NCBI GenBank assembly: GCA_039696685.1
Contig: CP155565.1
Span: 496,001 to 560,000, forward strand
Direction: 5' to 3'
DNA length: 64,000 bases
Source: Vibrio sp. CDRSL-10 TSBA
GTDB lineage: Bacteria; Pseudomonadota; Gammaproteobacteria; Enterobacterales; Vibrionaceae
A program made the translations under genes and the position numbers. The notes beneath the pieces were generated by a model. The model saw only the letters and a program-made list of their open reading frames with translations. It was not told the DNA's origin and made no database searches. Each line of letters opens with the position of its first letter. The stretch's first letter is position 1. Positions 19,875-29,979 of this stretch are shown here, one piece after another.

Positions 19875-21363
19875 TCACGCACGTGCTAACGTTTGTTGCT
19901 CGTTAAGATCATTTTTGCGGGACTGATTGTGTCTGTCTTCAAGTGCAAAGGTTTCACTGTAGACCGGACGCAGCGCTGCAAGCACATCGTTGCGCTCCAG
20001 AATACCGACAAACTGACCGTTTTCCAGTACAGGCAACATGTGAGGTTTGCTGACTTTCATGCTTTTGGCGCGCTCTTCAACAGACAGTGAATTAAACTGG
20101 GTCGCGATGCCCATATTGGTTGTCGGGAAACAGCTGCTGTTTATCGATACAGAAGAACTCAACCACATCAACCAGCTTGTCGTTCACATCAATAGCAATC
20201 ACATCGCGAGTCATCAAATCCACCACGGTTTGCTCTGCCGTTGGCAGGTAATCCTGACACCAAAGATCGACCATGATGTCATGGGCGGAAATCACGCCAA
20301 CCAAGCGGTCATGTTTATCCAGTACCGGTGCGCTGTTCAAATTGTGTCTGACTAACGTTTCAATCGCAGCAGGCGTTGTCGCGTCAGTTGTCAGTGTGAC
20401 TGGGTTGACGTTCATCATCTCTTTAATGGTGGTTTTGTGTTTCATAGTAATATCCTTAGCAGACGCGAGTGTGGTGGTTTTCGTGATGGTAGCGATAGGA
20501 GTAGGTGCAGGATGAGGGCGGCGATAGATAAACCAGTTCGATAAACCGACTAACACTGCACCGCCGACAATATTGCCCAGAGTGACCGGGATCAGGTTAG
20601 CGGTGATGAAATTGCTAATATTCAGGTCCGCATATTGCGCTGAGTCGACGCCGAGATGCTGCCAGAAACTGTCTGGTGCAAAAGCATGGATGGTGATGCC
20701 CAGTGGGATCATAAACATGTTAGCTACACAGTGTTCAAAGCCGCTGGAGACAAACATGGCAACCGGCATGATGGTCATGACGGCTTTGGTCATCGCATTC
20801 GCGGAGCTGAATGTCAGCCAGATAGCGAGACATACTAATAAGTTACAAAGTACACCAAGAGCAAAGGCTTCCAACAGGGTATGGTGCAATTTGTGCTGAG
20901 CGATATTGAGCGCATTCAGCCCCCATTGGCCATGGTCCATCTGATAAAGTCCGGCAGCACTGACCAGCAGCAGCAGGAATGAAGCACCGATAAAGTTACC
21001 GATATAAACCTTGCCCCAGATCGACAGCATTTTGCTAAAGCTTATCTGCTTGTTGGCCCAGGAGATGCTGGACAGCACAGAACTGGTAAATAATTCACCT
21101 CCGCAAATCACAATAAGAATCAGGCCCATACTGAAAGCCACCCCGCCGGCCAGCCGGCTCAGTCCCCAACCGGCACCCTCGCTGCCGGTGGTGACGGTAA
21201 TGTAAAACAGAAAAGCCAGGCCGATGAAAGCGCCAGCCATCATCGCCAGACTCAACGTCATACCACTGGTCTTTTTGGCCTTACTTAGCGCGAATTTTTC
21301 TGCCTCCGCCATCATCTCGTATGGCGAAAAATAGTTTTGGTTGTCGGAATATGCAGTCGACAT
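19875..21363 (-). CDS. Formate/nitrite transporter (FNT) fused to a CBS-domain pair, frameshifted
   Basis: Repaired 495 aa. Residues 1-290 form an FNT channel with six helices: GAFIGLAFLFYITVTTG, GGVAFSMGLILIVICGGELFTS, GNFIGASFLLLL, GVLCNLLVCLAIWLTF, SSGFEHCVANMFMIP (pore histidine) and TLGNIVGGAVLVG. From about 320 two CBS motifs follow (MMNVNPVTLTTDATTPAAIE..., LMTRDVIAIDVNDKLVDVVE...) with a WCQDY element. The two parts are in one frame, so this is a true fusion, probably with nucleotide-controlled gating. The frame breaks at GAAAC 20127-20131; repair gives QQLFPTTNMGIAT. Divergent LysR gene next door. Confidence 0.85.
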
Positions 21364-21585
21364 CTTAGCTCCCTAATACAATCAATATTCAGCAGTAACC
21401 GAAGTTACCGTACCAATAAACCACACACAGAGTGTGTAATAGTGAGGAGAGTAAGGCTGAGGTTAGGTCAGGTAAAATTGATAATTCTCAATGCCCTTAT
21501 AAATTGCGCTGATATAGTCATCACACCAGTGAAGTGAAACTGTTTGCTCATGGCTGGGAAGCAATTTAGAGAGATAGGAATATCA

Positions 21586-22492
21586 ATGCGGTACTCATTA
21601 AAACAATTAGCAGTATTTGATGCGGTGGCAGACTTCGGCAGTGTCAGCATGGCGGCGGATAAGCTTGCGCTGACGCAATCTGCAACCAGCATGTCGTTGG
21701 CGCAGTTGGAAAAAATGCTCGGGCGTCCGCTCTTTGAGCGACAGGGTAAGCAGATGGCACTGACCCACTGGGGAATGTGGCTCAGACCCAAAGCCAAGGC
21801 GCTGCTGCAAGACGCGCAGCGAATTGAGATGGGGTTTTATGATCAGCATTTGTTGAGTGGCGTGATCCGCCTCGGAGCCAGTCAGACTCCGGCTGAACAT
21901 TTAGTTCCTGACCTCATCAGTATTATTGATAGCGACTTTCCTGAGATTCGGATCGAACTCGGGGTACGAAGAACTCAGGCAGTGATCAGTGGTGTTCTCG
22001 ATTATCAGTACGACCTGGGCATCATCGAGGGACGCTGTGATGACAATCGTATCCAACAGGAAGTGTGGTGCCGGGACCATCTTATCGTCGTTGCGGCTGC
22101 CCATCACCCTTATGCCAAACACGCTGAAGTGAGTCTGGCGCAGCTTGAGCAGGCGAAATGGGTATTAAGGGAAACCCGGTTCCGGCACCCGGCGAACGTT
22201 TGACAGTTGTGTGCATAATCTGATGACGGAGCTCAATGTATGGCGTGAGTATGAACACGTGCCAGTACTGAGATCTTTGGTGGCTCAGGGATCGTATCTC
22301 AGTTGTTTGCCATATCTGGACGTTGAAAAGTACATTGAGAGCGGCCTCCTGGTCGCATTGAATGTACCTGAGCTGAAAATGGAGAGAACCTTGTCCTTTG
22401 TGTGGCGGGCGGATATGGCGGAGAACCCTCTGGCTGATTGCATCAGACGAGAAGGGTTACGAATGATGAAAGGGCGTCCGTTGGTGATGTAG
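21586..22492 (+). CDS. LysR-family regulator, frameshifted
   Basis: Repaired 301 aa. N-terminal winged helix (YSLKQLAVFDAVADFGSVSM, AADKLALTQSATSMSLAQLE), then a periplasmic-binding-like effector domain with LGASQTPAEHLVP. The frame breaks at GAAAC 22171-22175; removing one A gives REPGSGTRRTF, the conserved LysR effector motif. Resembles the YeiE/CysB-type branch. ATG 21586 chosen because MRYSLKQL aligns with usual starts. It is divergent from the FNT-CBS gene 220 bases away and may control it. Confidence 0.85.
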
Positions 22493-22694
22493 GCGATGAG
22501 ATGGTCTGACAGTGACACCGGATGTTTACTTTTTCTGATGGTATATCGATTTCGTCACATAAAAATAATGAAATAATTTATTGTTGCAGTATAAATGTGA
22601 CAAATATCTCTTTTGTCCGGAGCGTTTAGCTCTTAGTATTCTGGCTTGATTAACGATGTCACACCCAGCGTGATGTGATTTCTCAGAGGATACT

Positions 22695-23177
22695 ATGAGT
22701 ACTTTATTCGCCATTTCACTGACCACAGGAATCTTATCGGGCATTTGGGGCTGGATCGCTGTGTCACTTGGGCTGTTGTCGTGGGCAGGATTTCTGGGCT
22801 GTACCAGTTACTTTGCTTCCCCAAAGGAAGGTCTGCGTGGTTTGGCTGAGAGCCTGGTAACCAATCTTAGTGGTGTGTTCTGGGCGATGGTGATCATCTA
22901 TGCCTCGGATTTTCTCAGTCTTGATGTTTTAGGTTACGCTGCCACTGCACTCATCGCATTCTTGATGTGTATTCAGGCCAAAAAGCAGTGGCTGGCGTAC
23001 ATTCCCGGAACGTTTATTGGTTCGGCAGCGACATTCGCCGCTCATGGCGAATGGAAAATCGTGATTCCCTCACTGCTGCTTGGCGGTGTGTTCGGCTATC
23101 TGATGAAAAGCAGCGGTGTCTGGTTACACCGCCGCTCACAACATGCATCAGCGCGCGCGATTCGTCAGTCAGCCTGA
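22695..23177 (+). CDS. DUF1097 inner-membrane protein
   Basis: 160 aa with five predicted helices and the aromatic-glycine start ISLTTGILSGIWGWIAVSLGL characteristic of the DUF1097 (YcdZ-like) family. LGCTSYFASPKEG follows helix one. Function unknown; the family is thought to be a small transporter-like membrane protein. Stand-alone gene with AGAGGATACT ribosome site. Confidence 0.75.
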   Translation: MSTLFAISLTTGILSGIWGWIAVSLGLLSWAGFLGCTSYFASPKEGLRGLAESLVTNLSGVFWAMVIIYASDFLSLDVLGYAATALIAFLMCIQAKKQWLAYIPGTFIGSAATFAAHGEWKIVIPSLLLGGVFGYLMKSSGVWLHRRSQHASARAIRQSA

Positions 23178-23194
23178 GACTGATTTGCTTTGTG

Positions 23195-24827
23195 TTATGT
23201 ATTCCCGTTTGCCATGGTAATCACCCGTTTTAAGGTCCAGCGTAGTAACACGGGAATACAATCCACACCGTTCTCCTCACAGTGGGAGACGATAGCCAGC
23301 GCCAGATCAGGCTTGGCATGTTTTTTCAGCACCCTGGTGACGACTTTTTTGGCCGGAATCGGATGGTCATGGGGGATTTTCACCATGTCTTTAAAAAAGA
23401 ATTCGAAACCGTGAGCATAGAGAAAATGCTCAATATCCCGATCCGGTAATTCGGTGAGGCGATGGCGTTCCTGATCATGGCCTAACATCCCCTGAACCGT
23501 TGCTGCGTACTTTTTACCGGCGGCATCGCCATCGGTGACCACGTGCCATTCGATACCAAAGGCTTTGGCCACTTTGATTAAAGATTTCAGCCCCGACTGG
23601 GCAAACTCAATAATCTGCACGCCTTCTGCCGCCAGGTTATAGCCGCATTGGCGCGCCAGTTTCGCTGAATAGCCACACTTCAGTCTCACCTTCGACCAGC
23701 AGCCAGCAACGGGCAAATAATGCGCCGGAGCGATGGAAACGAATGTGAAAGCCGATGCGGCGCAGTTCATCCCGGCCCAAACCTTTGATCGGCATGCTGG
23801 TGGCGACAGTGCGGTCGGACTTTCTGACCAGGCGGCGAATCGAATGCAGCGGCACTGAACCGAGCAGGTCGCCACTGTTGGTGGTGAGGATTTTCTGCAT
23901 GGGCAGCAGGGTCAGTAAACTCCACGCGCGGGCGAGGTGAGTCGGGTGCAGACGGCCTTCAGGATCTTCAATGATCAGAATCGGACGAGCAAAACGCCGC
24001 AACTGATGCGGCCCTTTGGCCTGCAGATAAGCGTTCAACAGACCCAGCAGCAGTAAACGGGTCTGGCGGTTTTTGGTTTCGTCGACAATTTGAGTCAGGT
24101 TCTTTTCATTGGTTGGTGTGCCGTAAACCAGACTTTCGCGCTCGCGGCGCGGGTTTTTACGCCCCTGATCTTTGAAGGAGAAATAGTGCTCTACCAGAGC
24201 GTGCATCGCATTAAGGCTACTGCGCATTTCGCCTTTATTGACGTGACCGGGAATCGCCATCAAACGGCGGCAAGTATTATTGATACGCTTTTCTACCCGG
24301 GAATTCACATCATGCTTGTTATCAAACGGACGCTCAAACTGACGGGAATCGCGCAGGCGGATGACGGGATGCAGGGTCATCAACTCCTTAGCGAGATTTT
24401 CCGGATGATGAATCGCAATAGGATTGCCATCCAAATCGAGGAATGCGTATTCAGTGGTAATATTGTATTGCACCCGTGAGCCGCTGATACGATAGATAAT
24501 CCGGCTCTGGCCCTCATCATCTTCACGCCAAACCGGTTTAAGACTGCGGTAACGGCCCGCTTTAGGCTCCTTGCGGTCCGAGGCGATAAAACTGAGAATG
24601 ATCTGGATATCCTGGGTCTGCGGGTGCGAGATAGAATAATCGACGTGAAAGTCCTGCAATTCGAACTTATACGGTTCGCCATTGGCAGGCATCATCACCG
24701 CCAGTGCGTCGAGCAGCGACGATTTACCCCAGGTATTTTCACCGATCAAAGTGGTAAGGTCATCGAGAGTGAGCGATAAACGACGAATGCCACGAAAACC
24801 TGATACTTCAATTCGCTCTAAATGCAT
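23195..24827 (-). CDS. ybjD: YbjD-type OLD-family ATPase/TOPRIM nuclease, frameshifted
   Basis: Repaired 543 aa. N-terminal ABC/SMC-like ATPase: MHLERIEVSGFRGIRRLSL then the Walker A-type GENTWGKSSLLDAL (Thr replaces the usual Gly/Ala). Walker B-like LIIEDPEGRLHP and ILTTNSGDLL follow. The C-terminal TOPRIM part has LLVEGETEVWLF and WHVVTDGDAAGKKYA. The layout matches E. coli YbjD, an OLD-class protein; its role is uncertain (DNA repair or phage defence). The frame breaks at GTTTC 23659-23663; repair joins LFSE to LARQCGYNL. Confidence 0.9.
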
Positions 24828-25175
24828 AGGCTCAACTTCCTTGCTAGATGTTCGTGTTGAGTTCTTTTATTAAAGAATAATGAATAAAGAATAAAGGAAA
24901 AAGCGTGTTTCAGCCGACGGATACTTCACAAACTCGTTGCAATAACTAAATAAATACTTGAAGCAGAATAGAAATTTTCTGTTTTTGTTGCCCAAAGCCT
25001 ACCGGGCTCTGTAATCGTTTGCCTGATTTCCTTTCTGTTTACATTACTTTATACGCGTTAAATGTGATGTACGTCTAAGCGGGTAAGTTTCTTTTCAAAG
25101 CCATTTCATAAAAGTCACGTTTCTGTCATGATCACATGGCTAGGATGAAAGAGAGAAAAAAGAGATAAAAACGAT
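24828..25175. other. Intergenic region between divergent ybjD and phosphatase genes
   Basis: About 350 AT-rich bases holding both promoters. No open frame or repeat of note. Confidence 0.4.
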
Positions 25176-26914
25176 ATGAAGAAAACAAAAGCGATAACGT
25201 CCGTCACTCTGGCTCACATCAACGATACCCATTCTTACTTCGAACCAACCTCCCTGCAACTGACTCTGGATATCCAGGGTAATACAATGATGCCTTTCGT
25301 CAGTGCAGGTGGTTTTGCCCGCATTGCTACCCGAATTCATCAGTTGCGGGACGATGCGAAGCGCATGCAGCGCAGCTTTTTGTTTGTCCATGCCGGTGAT
25401 TGTTTCCAGGGAAACGCTCTATTTTTCCCTGTTTAAAGGCAAAGCCAACGCCGATATGCTCAATGCACTCAACATTGATGCAATGACCCTTGGCAATCAC
25501 GAACTGGATATGGGTAACGAACCGGTCGCGCAATTTGCCGAGCGAATCAATTTTCCGTTGCTGGCCGGTAACTGGGATTTATCGGCAGAGCGAGCCAATA
25601 AGGCCCATCGCCTGTCTGAGAACAGCAAAGTAAAAGCGTACGATACTACACGTCGTTGCGCGAACTGGATTACTAAACCTGCCGGCGACTCACAGGTTGC
25701 GCTGTTTGGATTGTCGCTGGATAAAATGGCCGATATCGCCAACCCGGACAGTGATACTCCGTTTGTGGATGCCTTAGAGACTGCGCGTAATACTATTGAT
25801 GAGATTCACCGTGCCGGTATCAATAAAATTATCCTGGTCAGCCATCTGGGCTATCAGGCGGATAAAGAACTGGCGGCAAAGGTCGATGGCATCAGCCTGA
25901 TTGTCGGCGGACACAGTCATGTGTTACAGGGTGACTTTAGTGCGCTGGGATTATCTCGTGAAGAAGCGTATGGTCAGCACATCAATGATACATACGTAGT
26001 TCAGGCCGGTTTACATGCGCTGTCACTGGGCCACTGTCATATCGATTTTGATGAGCAGGGTAAGGTGGTCAGTTTTCAGGGGCGTAATGAACTGCTGTTG
26101 GGTCGTCGTCTGTTCCTGGATGCGAGTATGAATGAGGCCGGCAGTGATTCGGCTCACCTTGAAGCCTGCGAGTGGGTCAACAATCATCCTAACGTGGTGG
26201 TGTGTAAAAAAGATCCGGAGGTGCAGGGCATTCTGCTCAACAAATACATTCCCCGTGTACGCGAGTTGCAGAATCAGGTAGTCGCGCAAGCGTCACAGAC
26301 GCGCCGCCATGTGCGCATTCCTGATGATGAGGGACCCAGCCAGCTGGCGCCTTTGGTGGCACAATCGTTTGTACATGCGATGCAAAACCGCGGTCATCCG
26401 GTTCAGTTTGCTATCCATAATGCCGGAGGTGTACGTACTTCAATCCTGCCCGGTAAGGTTACGGTGGCAGATATTGCCGGGAAGCTGTTGCCGTTTGCCG
26501 TTCCTATCGGTGTCTATCACGTCAGCGGGCAAACCATTGCCGATACGCTGGAAGGGGCGATCAACAACGCGATTAATAACGGCGTCGAAGGAAACCGGCT
26601 CCGGCAGCTACCCTTATACCAGTCATCTCAAGTTTGATTACGATGCGGAAAAACCAAAAGGTGAGCGCATCAGCCAGCTTAAAATTTTGTTGGGCAGCGA
26701 ATGGCAAACTGTTGAAGCCCATCAATATTATTGTGGAACTTCGTCCGCTTATACCATGAAAGGCAAAGAAGGTTATGACGCGTTGCTGAACATGAAAGAT
26801 GAAGGGGTAGTGACCAATGTGTCGATGGCCGATGCCTTTATTGAAGTCTTGACTGACTACCCGGATCTACTCAGTCCCCATTCGGAGGCGGCGTTGACCA
26901 GCAGTTCCCGCTGA
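25176..26914 (+). CDS. Bifunctional metallophosphatase/5'-nucleotidase, two frameshifts
   Basis: UshA-like enzyme, repaired 578 aa. Metallophosphatase motifs: LAHINDTHSYFEP (residue 12 on), HAGDCFQGT, TLGNHELDMGNE, LVSHLGYQ and GGHSHVLQGD. The C-terminal nucleotidase domain has HNAGGVRTSI and GTGSGSYPYTSHL. The frame breaks at GAAAC 25411-25415 and 26591-26595; removing one A at each restores FQGTLYFSLF and VEGTGSGSYPY. Unlike UshA there is no signal peptide, so the enzyme may be cytoplasmic or exported in an unusual way. Substrate class is nucleotides or UDP-sugars. Confidence 0.88.
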
Positions 26915-26982
26915 TGTGGCACAGTCTTTGCTCCAGCTTATAAGGAATCTGTTTCCAGGTCGACAATGTACCGGAGGAAAGG

Positions 26983-27078
26983 ATGTGGGGTAAAGATTGG
27001 TTTGATGCTGCGGTCGTGGCAGCCTGGGTTGGCGTGTGGTCCGTACTTGTCTACGTACTGCCGTTAGCCGGGATATAA
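26983..27078 (+). CDS. Small hydrophobic peptide, 31 aa
   Basis: Begins MWGKDWFDAAVVAAW and continues as a single membrane helix to GI at the end. GGAGGAAAGG stands just upstream of the ATG, and a strong terminator follows two bases after the stop. These framing signals support translation. No homologue recognised; it might be a regulatory or stress-related membrane peptide. Confidence 0.6.
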   Translation: MWGKDWFDAAVVAAWVGVWSVLVYVLPLAGI

Positions 27079-27079
27079 G

Positions 27080-27107
27080 AAAAAGGAGCGCGATTGCGCT
27101 CCTTTTT
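27080..27107 (+). terminator. Intrinsic terminator after the 31-aa gene
   Basis: Perfect arms AAAAAGGAGCGC and GCGCTCCTTTTT around GATT. Confidence 0.92.
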
Positions 27108-27188
27108 GCTTTTGGAGATTTAAATTCATCGAACGTTGAAATATCTGCAGGGAATCCGCCCACTCGAACTATTCAGAATTAGGTGTTC

Positions 27189-27209
27189 ATTATATCAAAT
27201 TGATATAAT
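27189..27209. promoter_or_regulatory. Operator-like palindrome upstream of the toxin-antitoxin pair
   Basis: Perfect palindrome ATTATATCAA-A-TTGATATAAT. Shares the core TATCA-n-TGATA with a second site at 27245, as expected for an autoregulated antitoxin. Confidence 0.7.
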
Positions 27210-27244
27210 CTTATTGACTAAGCCAGATGGTTTGTTCATGATTG

Positions 27245-27257
27245 TATCAGTCTGATA
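27245..27257. promoter_or_regulatory. Second operator-like palindrome, overlapping the -10 region
   Basis: TATCAG-T-CTGATA. A plausible promoter has -35 TTGTTC at 27232 and -10 TATAAA at 27256, so binding here would block transcription of the toxin-antitoxin genes. Confidence 0.65.
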
Positions 27258-27282
27258 TAAAGTTACTAAGGACATTTACTGA

Positions 27283-27624
27283 ATGAGCAGTTCAGAGCCT
27301 TTAAAAATTGCGGAGTTTCCGCTTACACCAAAATCAGCAAAACGAATCCTAAGAGACCTGGCGGAAAATCATACAGCCCGGGTGAAATTTTCAAAACACG
27401 CAAGGGAAAGGTTGCTAGAGCGCAAAATCACGATTCAACAGGTTTTGTGTGTTTTGAAAAGTACATCTAATCGTTTTCATGAAGGCCCTTATCAAACCGC
27501 AAAAGGTGATTGGCAAATGAATGTTGAAGGCATCGCTTCTGGTGATTCGATTCGGGTACCTTTAATACTCAGGCGGCATGAAGACGACCCGCAAGTACTG
27601 ATAATCACAGTTATTGATATCTGA
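27283..27624 (+). CDS. DUF4258-type toxin of a type II toxin-antitoxin module
   Basis: 113 aa. The central fold VKFSKHARERLLERKITIQQVLCVL is characteristic of DUF4258 (RelE/HigB-like) proteins, with GDWQMNVEG and VLIITVIDI as later strands. Probably an mRNA-targeting endoribonuclease inhibited by the downstream partner. The toxin-first order, the 36-base gap to the antitoxin and two upstream palindromes fit MqsRA- and HigBA-type modules. Confidence 0.78.
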   Translation: MSSSEPLKIAEFPLTPKSAKRILRDLAENHTARVKFSKHARERLLERKITIQQVLCVLKSTSNRFHEGPYQTAKGDWQMNVEGIASGDSIRVPLILRRHEDDPQVLIITVIDI

Positions 27625-27660
27625 TTAGTAAGATAAAAGATATTCCACTAGGAGTAAGAC

Positions 27661-28110
27661 ATGAGTGCATTATACCACTACAAAGAGTGTGGTTTGCCCA
27701 ATGTACATTTGAAAAACGGCTACACTCTGGAAACCATTGATGGTGAAGAGTACCTAAGTATTGATGATTTGGATGGTCTGCATATTGCCATCGCAATACA
27801 GCTAGTTGAAAAATCTCAGGCGTTGACCGGAGATGAATTCAAATTTTTGCGTCAGCATTTCAATCACTCACGACGAGTATTGGGTGAGCTTCTGGGAGTC
27901 GATCAACAAACGATTGGCCGCTGGGAAAAAGGTGAAACCTCGATTCCTAAAAACGTCGACGCGACGATGCGACAACTATTTTTAGAGTCAATTGATGAAG
28001 ACAGCAACCTGGGTTTACTGCTGCAAAAACTGGCAGCTGCTGAAGCAGAAGTGATGATGACTGACATTGTACTCGAAGAGCGCGACAATCATTGGTTGAA
28101 AGCTTGCTAA
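27661..28110 (+). CDS. MqsA-like helix-turn-helix antitoxin
   Basis: 149 aa. The N-terminal half has CGLPNVHLKNGYTLETIDGE; the C-terminal XRE-type helix-turn-helix is LTGDEFKFLRQHFNHSRRVL plus GVDQQTIGRWEKG (MqsA/YgiT style). The usual zinc-binding CxxC pairs of MqsA are reduced to a single visible Cys. It should bind the toxin and repress the operon at the paired palindromes. Confidence 0.8.
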   Translation: MSALYHYKECGLPNVHLKNGYTLETIDGEEYLSIDDLDGLHIAIAIQLVEKSQALTGDEFKFLRQHFNHSRRVLGELLGVDQQTIGRWEKGETSIPKNVDATMRQLFLESIDEDSNLGLLLQKLAAAEAEVMMTDIVLEERDNHWLKAC

Positions 28111-28156
28111 TGGCATAAACCGCTAAGCTGAATACGTGACAGCAAAGCGCAAAAAT

Positions 28157-28183
28157 AAAAAGAGCCTTTGAAAGGCTCTTTTT
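28157..28183 (+). terminator. Terminator after the toxin-antitoxin operon
   Basis: Palindromic AAAAAGAGCCTTT-G-AAAGGCTCTTTTT; works in both directions. Confidence 0.9.
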
Positions 28184-28240
28184 GCGTTCTTAGAATGTAA
28201 CGGATTAATCTTCCAAGAAAATTAATCTGATCATTCAGAC

Positions 28241-28804
28241 TTATTTTTTACGGCAGTACTCAGCAATGATGAACATTGACTGACCGTTTACCTTGCCTGA
28301 AACGTGCTTAGGATCGTCACTCAGGCTGATGCCACGAACAACTGTGCCTTGTTTGATAACCATAGAAGAGCCTTTCACCGGCAGGTCTTTGATTACCGTT
28401 ACGTCGTCACCTTTTTTCAGCTCAACGCCGTTTACGTCACGCGGTTTTTCAGCATCATCGTCCAGGCCGATCTCTGCCCATTTCTGGGTCTCTTCGTCCA
28501 GATACATCATTTCCAGTAGATCCTGAGCCCAGCTTTCCGCTGACAAGCGCTTCAATTGACGCCACGCCAGCACCTGAACCGGTTGCACCTGGCTCCACAT
28601 GCTGTCATTCAGACAACGCCAGTGGTTTACATCTACTGTCTCTGGTTCTTCAATCTGACCTTTACATGTATCACACAGCATAACCGCGTGATCGACAGTG
28701 ATTTGAGTGTGCGGTGCCACCACAAAAGGAGACAGTGAAGATTGGGCTGCACAAAGTTCACATTTAGATTCGCAGCGCTCAAGTAGTGTTGCTTCAGTAG
28801 ACAT
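28241..28804 (-). CDS. phnA: PhnA-family zinc-ribbon protein
   Basis: 187 aa. N-terminal zinc ribbon CESKCELC and CDTCKG; C-terminal SH3-like domain DVNGVELKKGDDVTVIKDLPVKG, KQGTVVRGISL, the pattern of PhnA/YjdM. Despite the name, the family has no proven part in phosphonate use. Single gene with its own ribosome site (AGGTGGGACT). Confidence 0.85.
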   Translation of the reverse strand: MSTEATLLERCESKCELCAAQSSLSPFVVAPHTQITVDHAVMLCDTCKGQIEEPETVDVNHWRCLNDSMWSQVQPVQVLAWRQLKRLSAESWAQDLLEMMYLDEETQKWAEIGLDDDAEKPRDVNGVELKKGDDVTVIKDLPVKGSSMVIKQGTVVRGISLSDDPKHVSGKVNGQSMFIIAEYCRKK

Positions 28805-28940
28805 AGTCCCACCTTATAAATTTTAGTAAGCGCGTATTATCCACGTTACACACAAGAAAGAAAGGGATATTCTGACTTACACTTAAAATCAGTGGGTTAT
28901 TTACCGAAAATTGCTGATAAATAACCCACAATCGCTGCAA

Positions 28941-29735
28941 TTAAGCGCTGCCACAGTTAGGGCGCGGGGTGGAAAACGCGGGCATTGACTGGATTTTAGC
29001 CGTCAGGTCTTTGATACGGGTATTGTGTGAAGGGTGGGTCGAGAGCAGTTCAGGCGGTTGACCACCACCTGAGGCTTTATCCATATTTTTCCACAGTTCA
29101 ATGCTTTGCTTGGGATCAAACCCAGCCTTGGCCATCAATTCCAGACCCACAATATCGGCTTCAGATTCCTGCGAGCGGCCATAGGGCAGTATCACGCCAT
29201 ATTGCACACCCAGACCGAGAGCGGCCATGGTTGCTTCTTTATATTGGGCATACTGGGTAGAGCCGATCGCGACATCGGTAATCTGCATGCCGACATTGGC
29301 TATCTGGGTTTGAGACAGACGCTCGTTACTGTGGTTGGCGAGGACGTGAGAGACTTCGTGACCCAGCACGGTCGCCAGTTGGTCCTCATTGACCGCGACT
29401 TTCAACAATCCGGAATAAACGCCGATTTTGCCGCCTGGCAGGGCAAATGCATTTACTTCATCGCTGTTAAATACCACCACTTCCCAGCTATCAAAGCCGC
29501 TCTGTTTAGGGATCTGGCGGGTAATCGCAGTAGCCACACACTGCACATACGCATTGGTCTTTGCGTCCTGATTAATAGGCACTTCCTGCTTCATTTGGCT
29601 GAATGACTGGTCACCCAGACTGGTCATATCCTGGCTGGAAAATAGCAGCAGCTGGTTACGCCCGGTTGGCGAGGCCGAGCAGGCAGTTAAACCGATAACA
29701 GCCAGCGCACAGCAGGCTTTGGTCCATGAACGCAT
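28941..29735 (-). CDS. M48-family metalloprotease lipoprotein (LoiP-like)
   Basis: 264 aa. Signal peptide with a lipobox (AVIGLTAC, cut before Cys about residue 16). The HEVSHVLANH zinc site is near residue 130, and ESEADIVGLELMAKAGFDP carries the third ligand. Resembles E. coli LoiP/YcaL, an outer- or inner-membrane-anchored periplasmic protease for envelope proteins. The start MRSWTKACC was chosen because it places the signal peptide at the N-terminus; an ATG 19 codons earlier is in frame. Confidence 0.87.
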   Translation of the reverse strand: MRSWTKACCALAVIGLTACSASPTGRNQLLLFSSQDMTSLGDQSFSQMKQEVPINQDAKTNAYVQCVATAITRQIPKQSGFDSWEVVVFNSDEVNAFALPGGKIGVYSGLLKVAVNEDQLATVLGHEVSHVLANHSNERLSQTQIANVGMQITDVAIGSTQYAQYKEATMAALGLGVQYGVILPYGRSQESEADIVGLELMAKAGFDPKQSIELWKNMDKASGGGQPPELLSTHPSHNTRIKDLTAKIQSMPAFSTPRPNCGSA

Positions 29736-29979
29736 TGGAGTCTCCCGATCAAAACGACACGAATAAAATGTGATAGATTTAAATCCTAACACGACTTAAA
29801 AAAAATGGAATGCTATTGGTGTTTTGTCATTATCATTCAGCTCGTTACAATACCTTGGTTAACTAGGTTTATAGCTTTGGCCTATACCTCAGATTTATAA
29901 CTTAGGTTTATCAATAAAATCGCGATTGCGTTGAGCATAACTCCGCGCGACAGCGATGTATCACAGTCAGGAATGCTGC

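Noticed and set aside
27660..28110. MqsA zinc-binding domain
   Set aside because: The expected CxxC pairs are not present, so only the helix-turn-helix relationship was kept.
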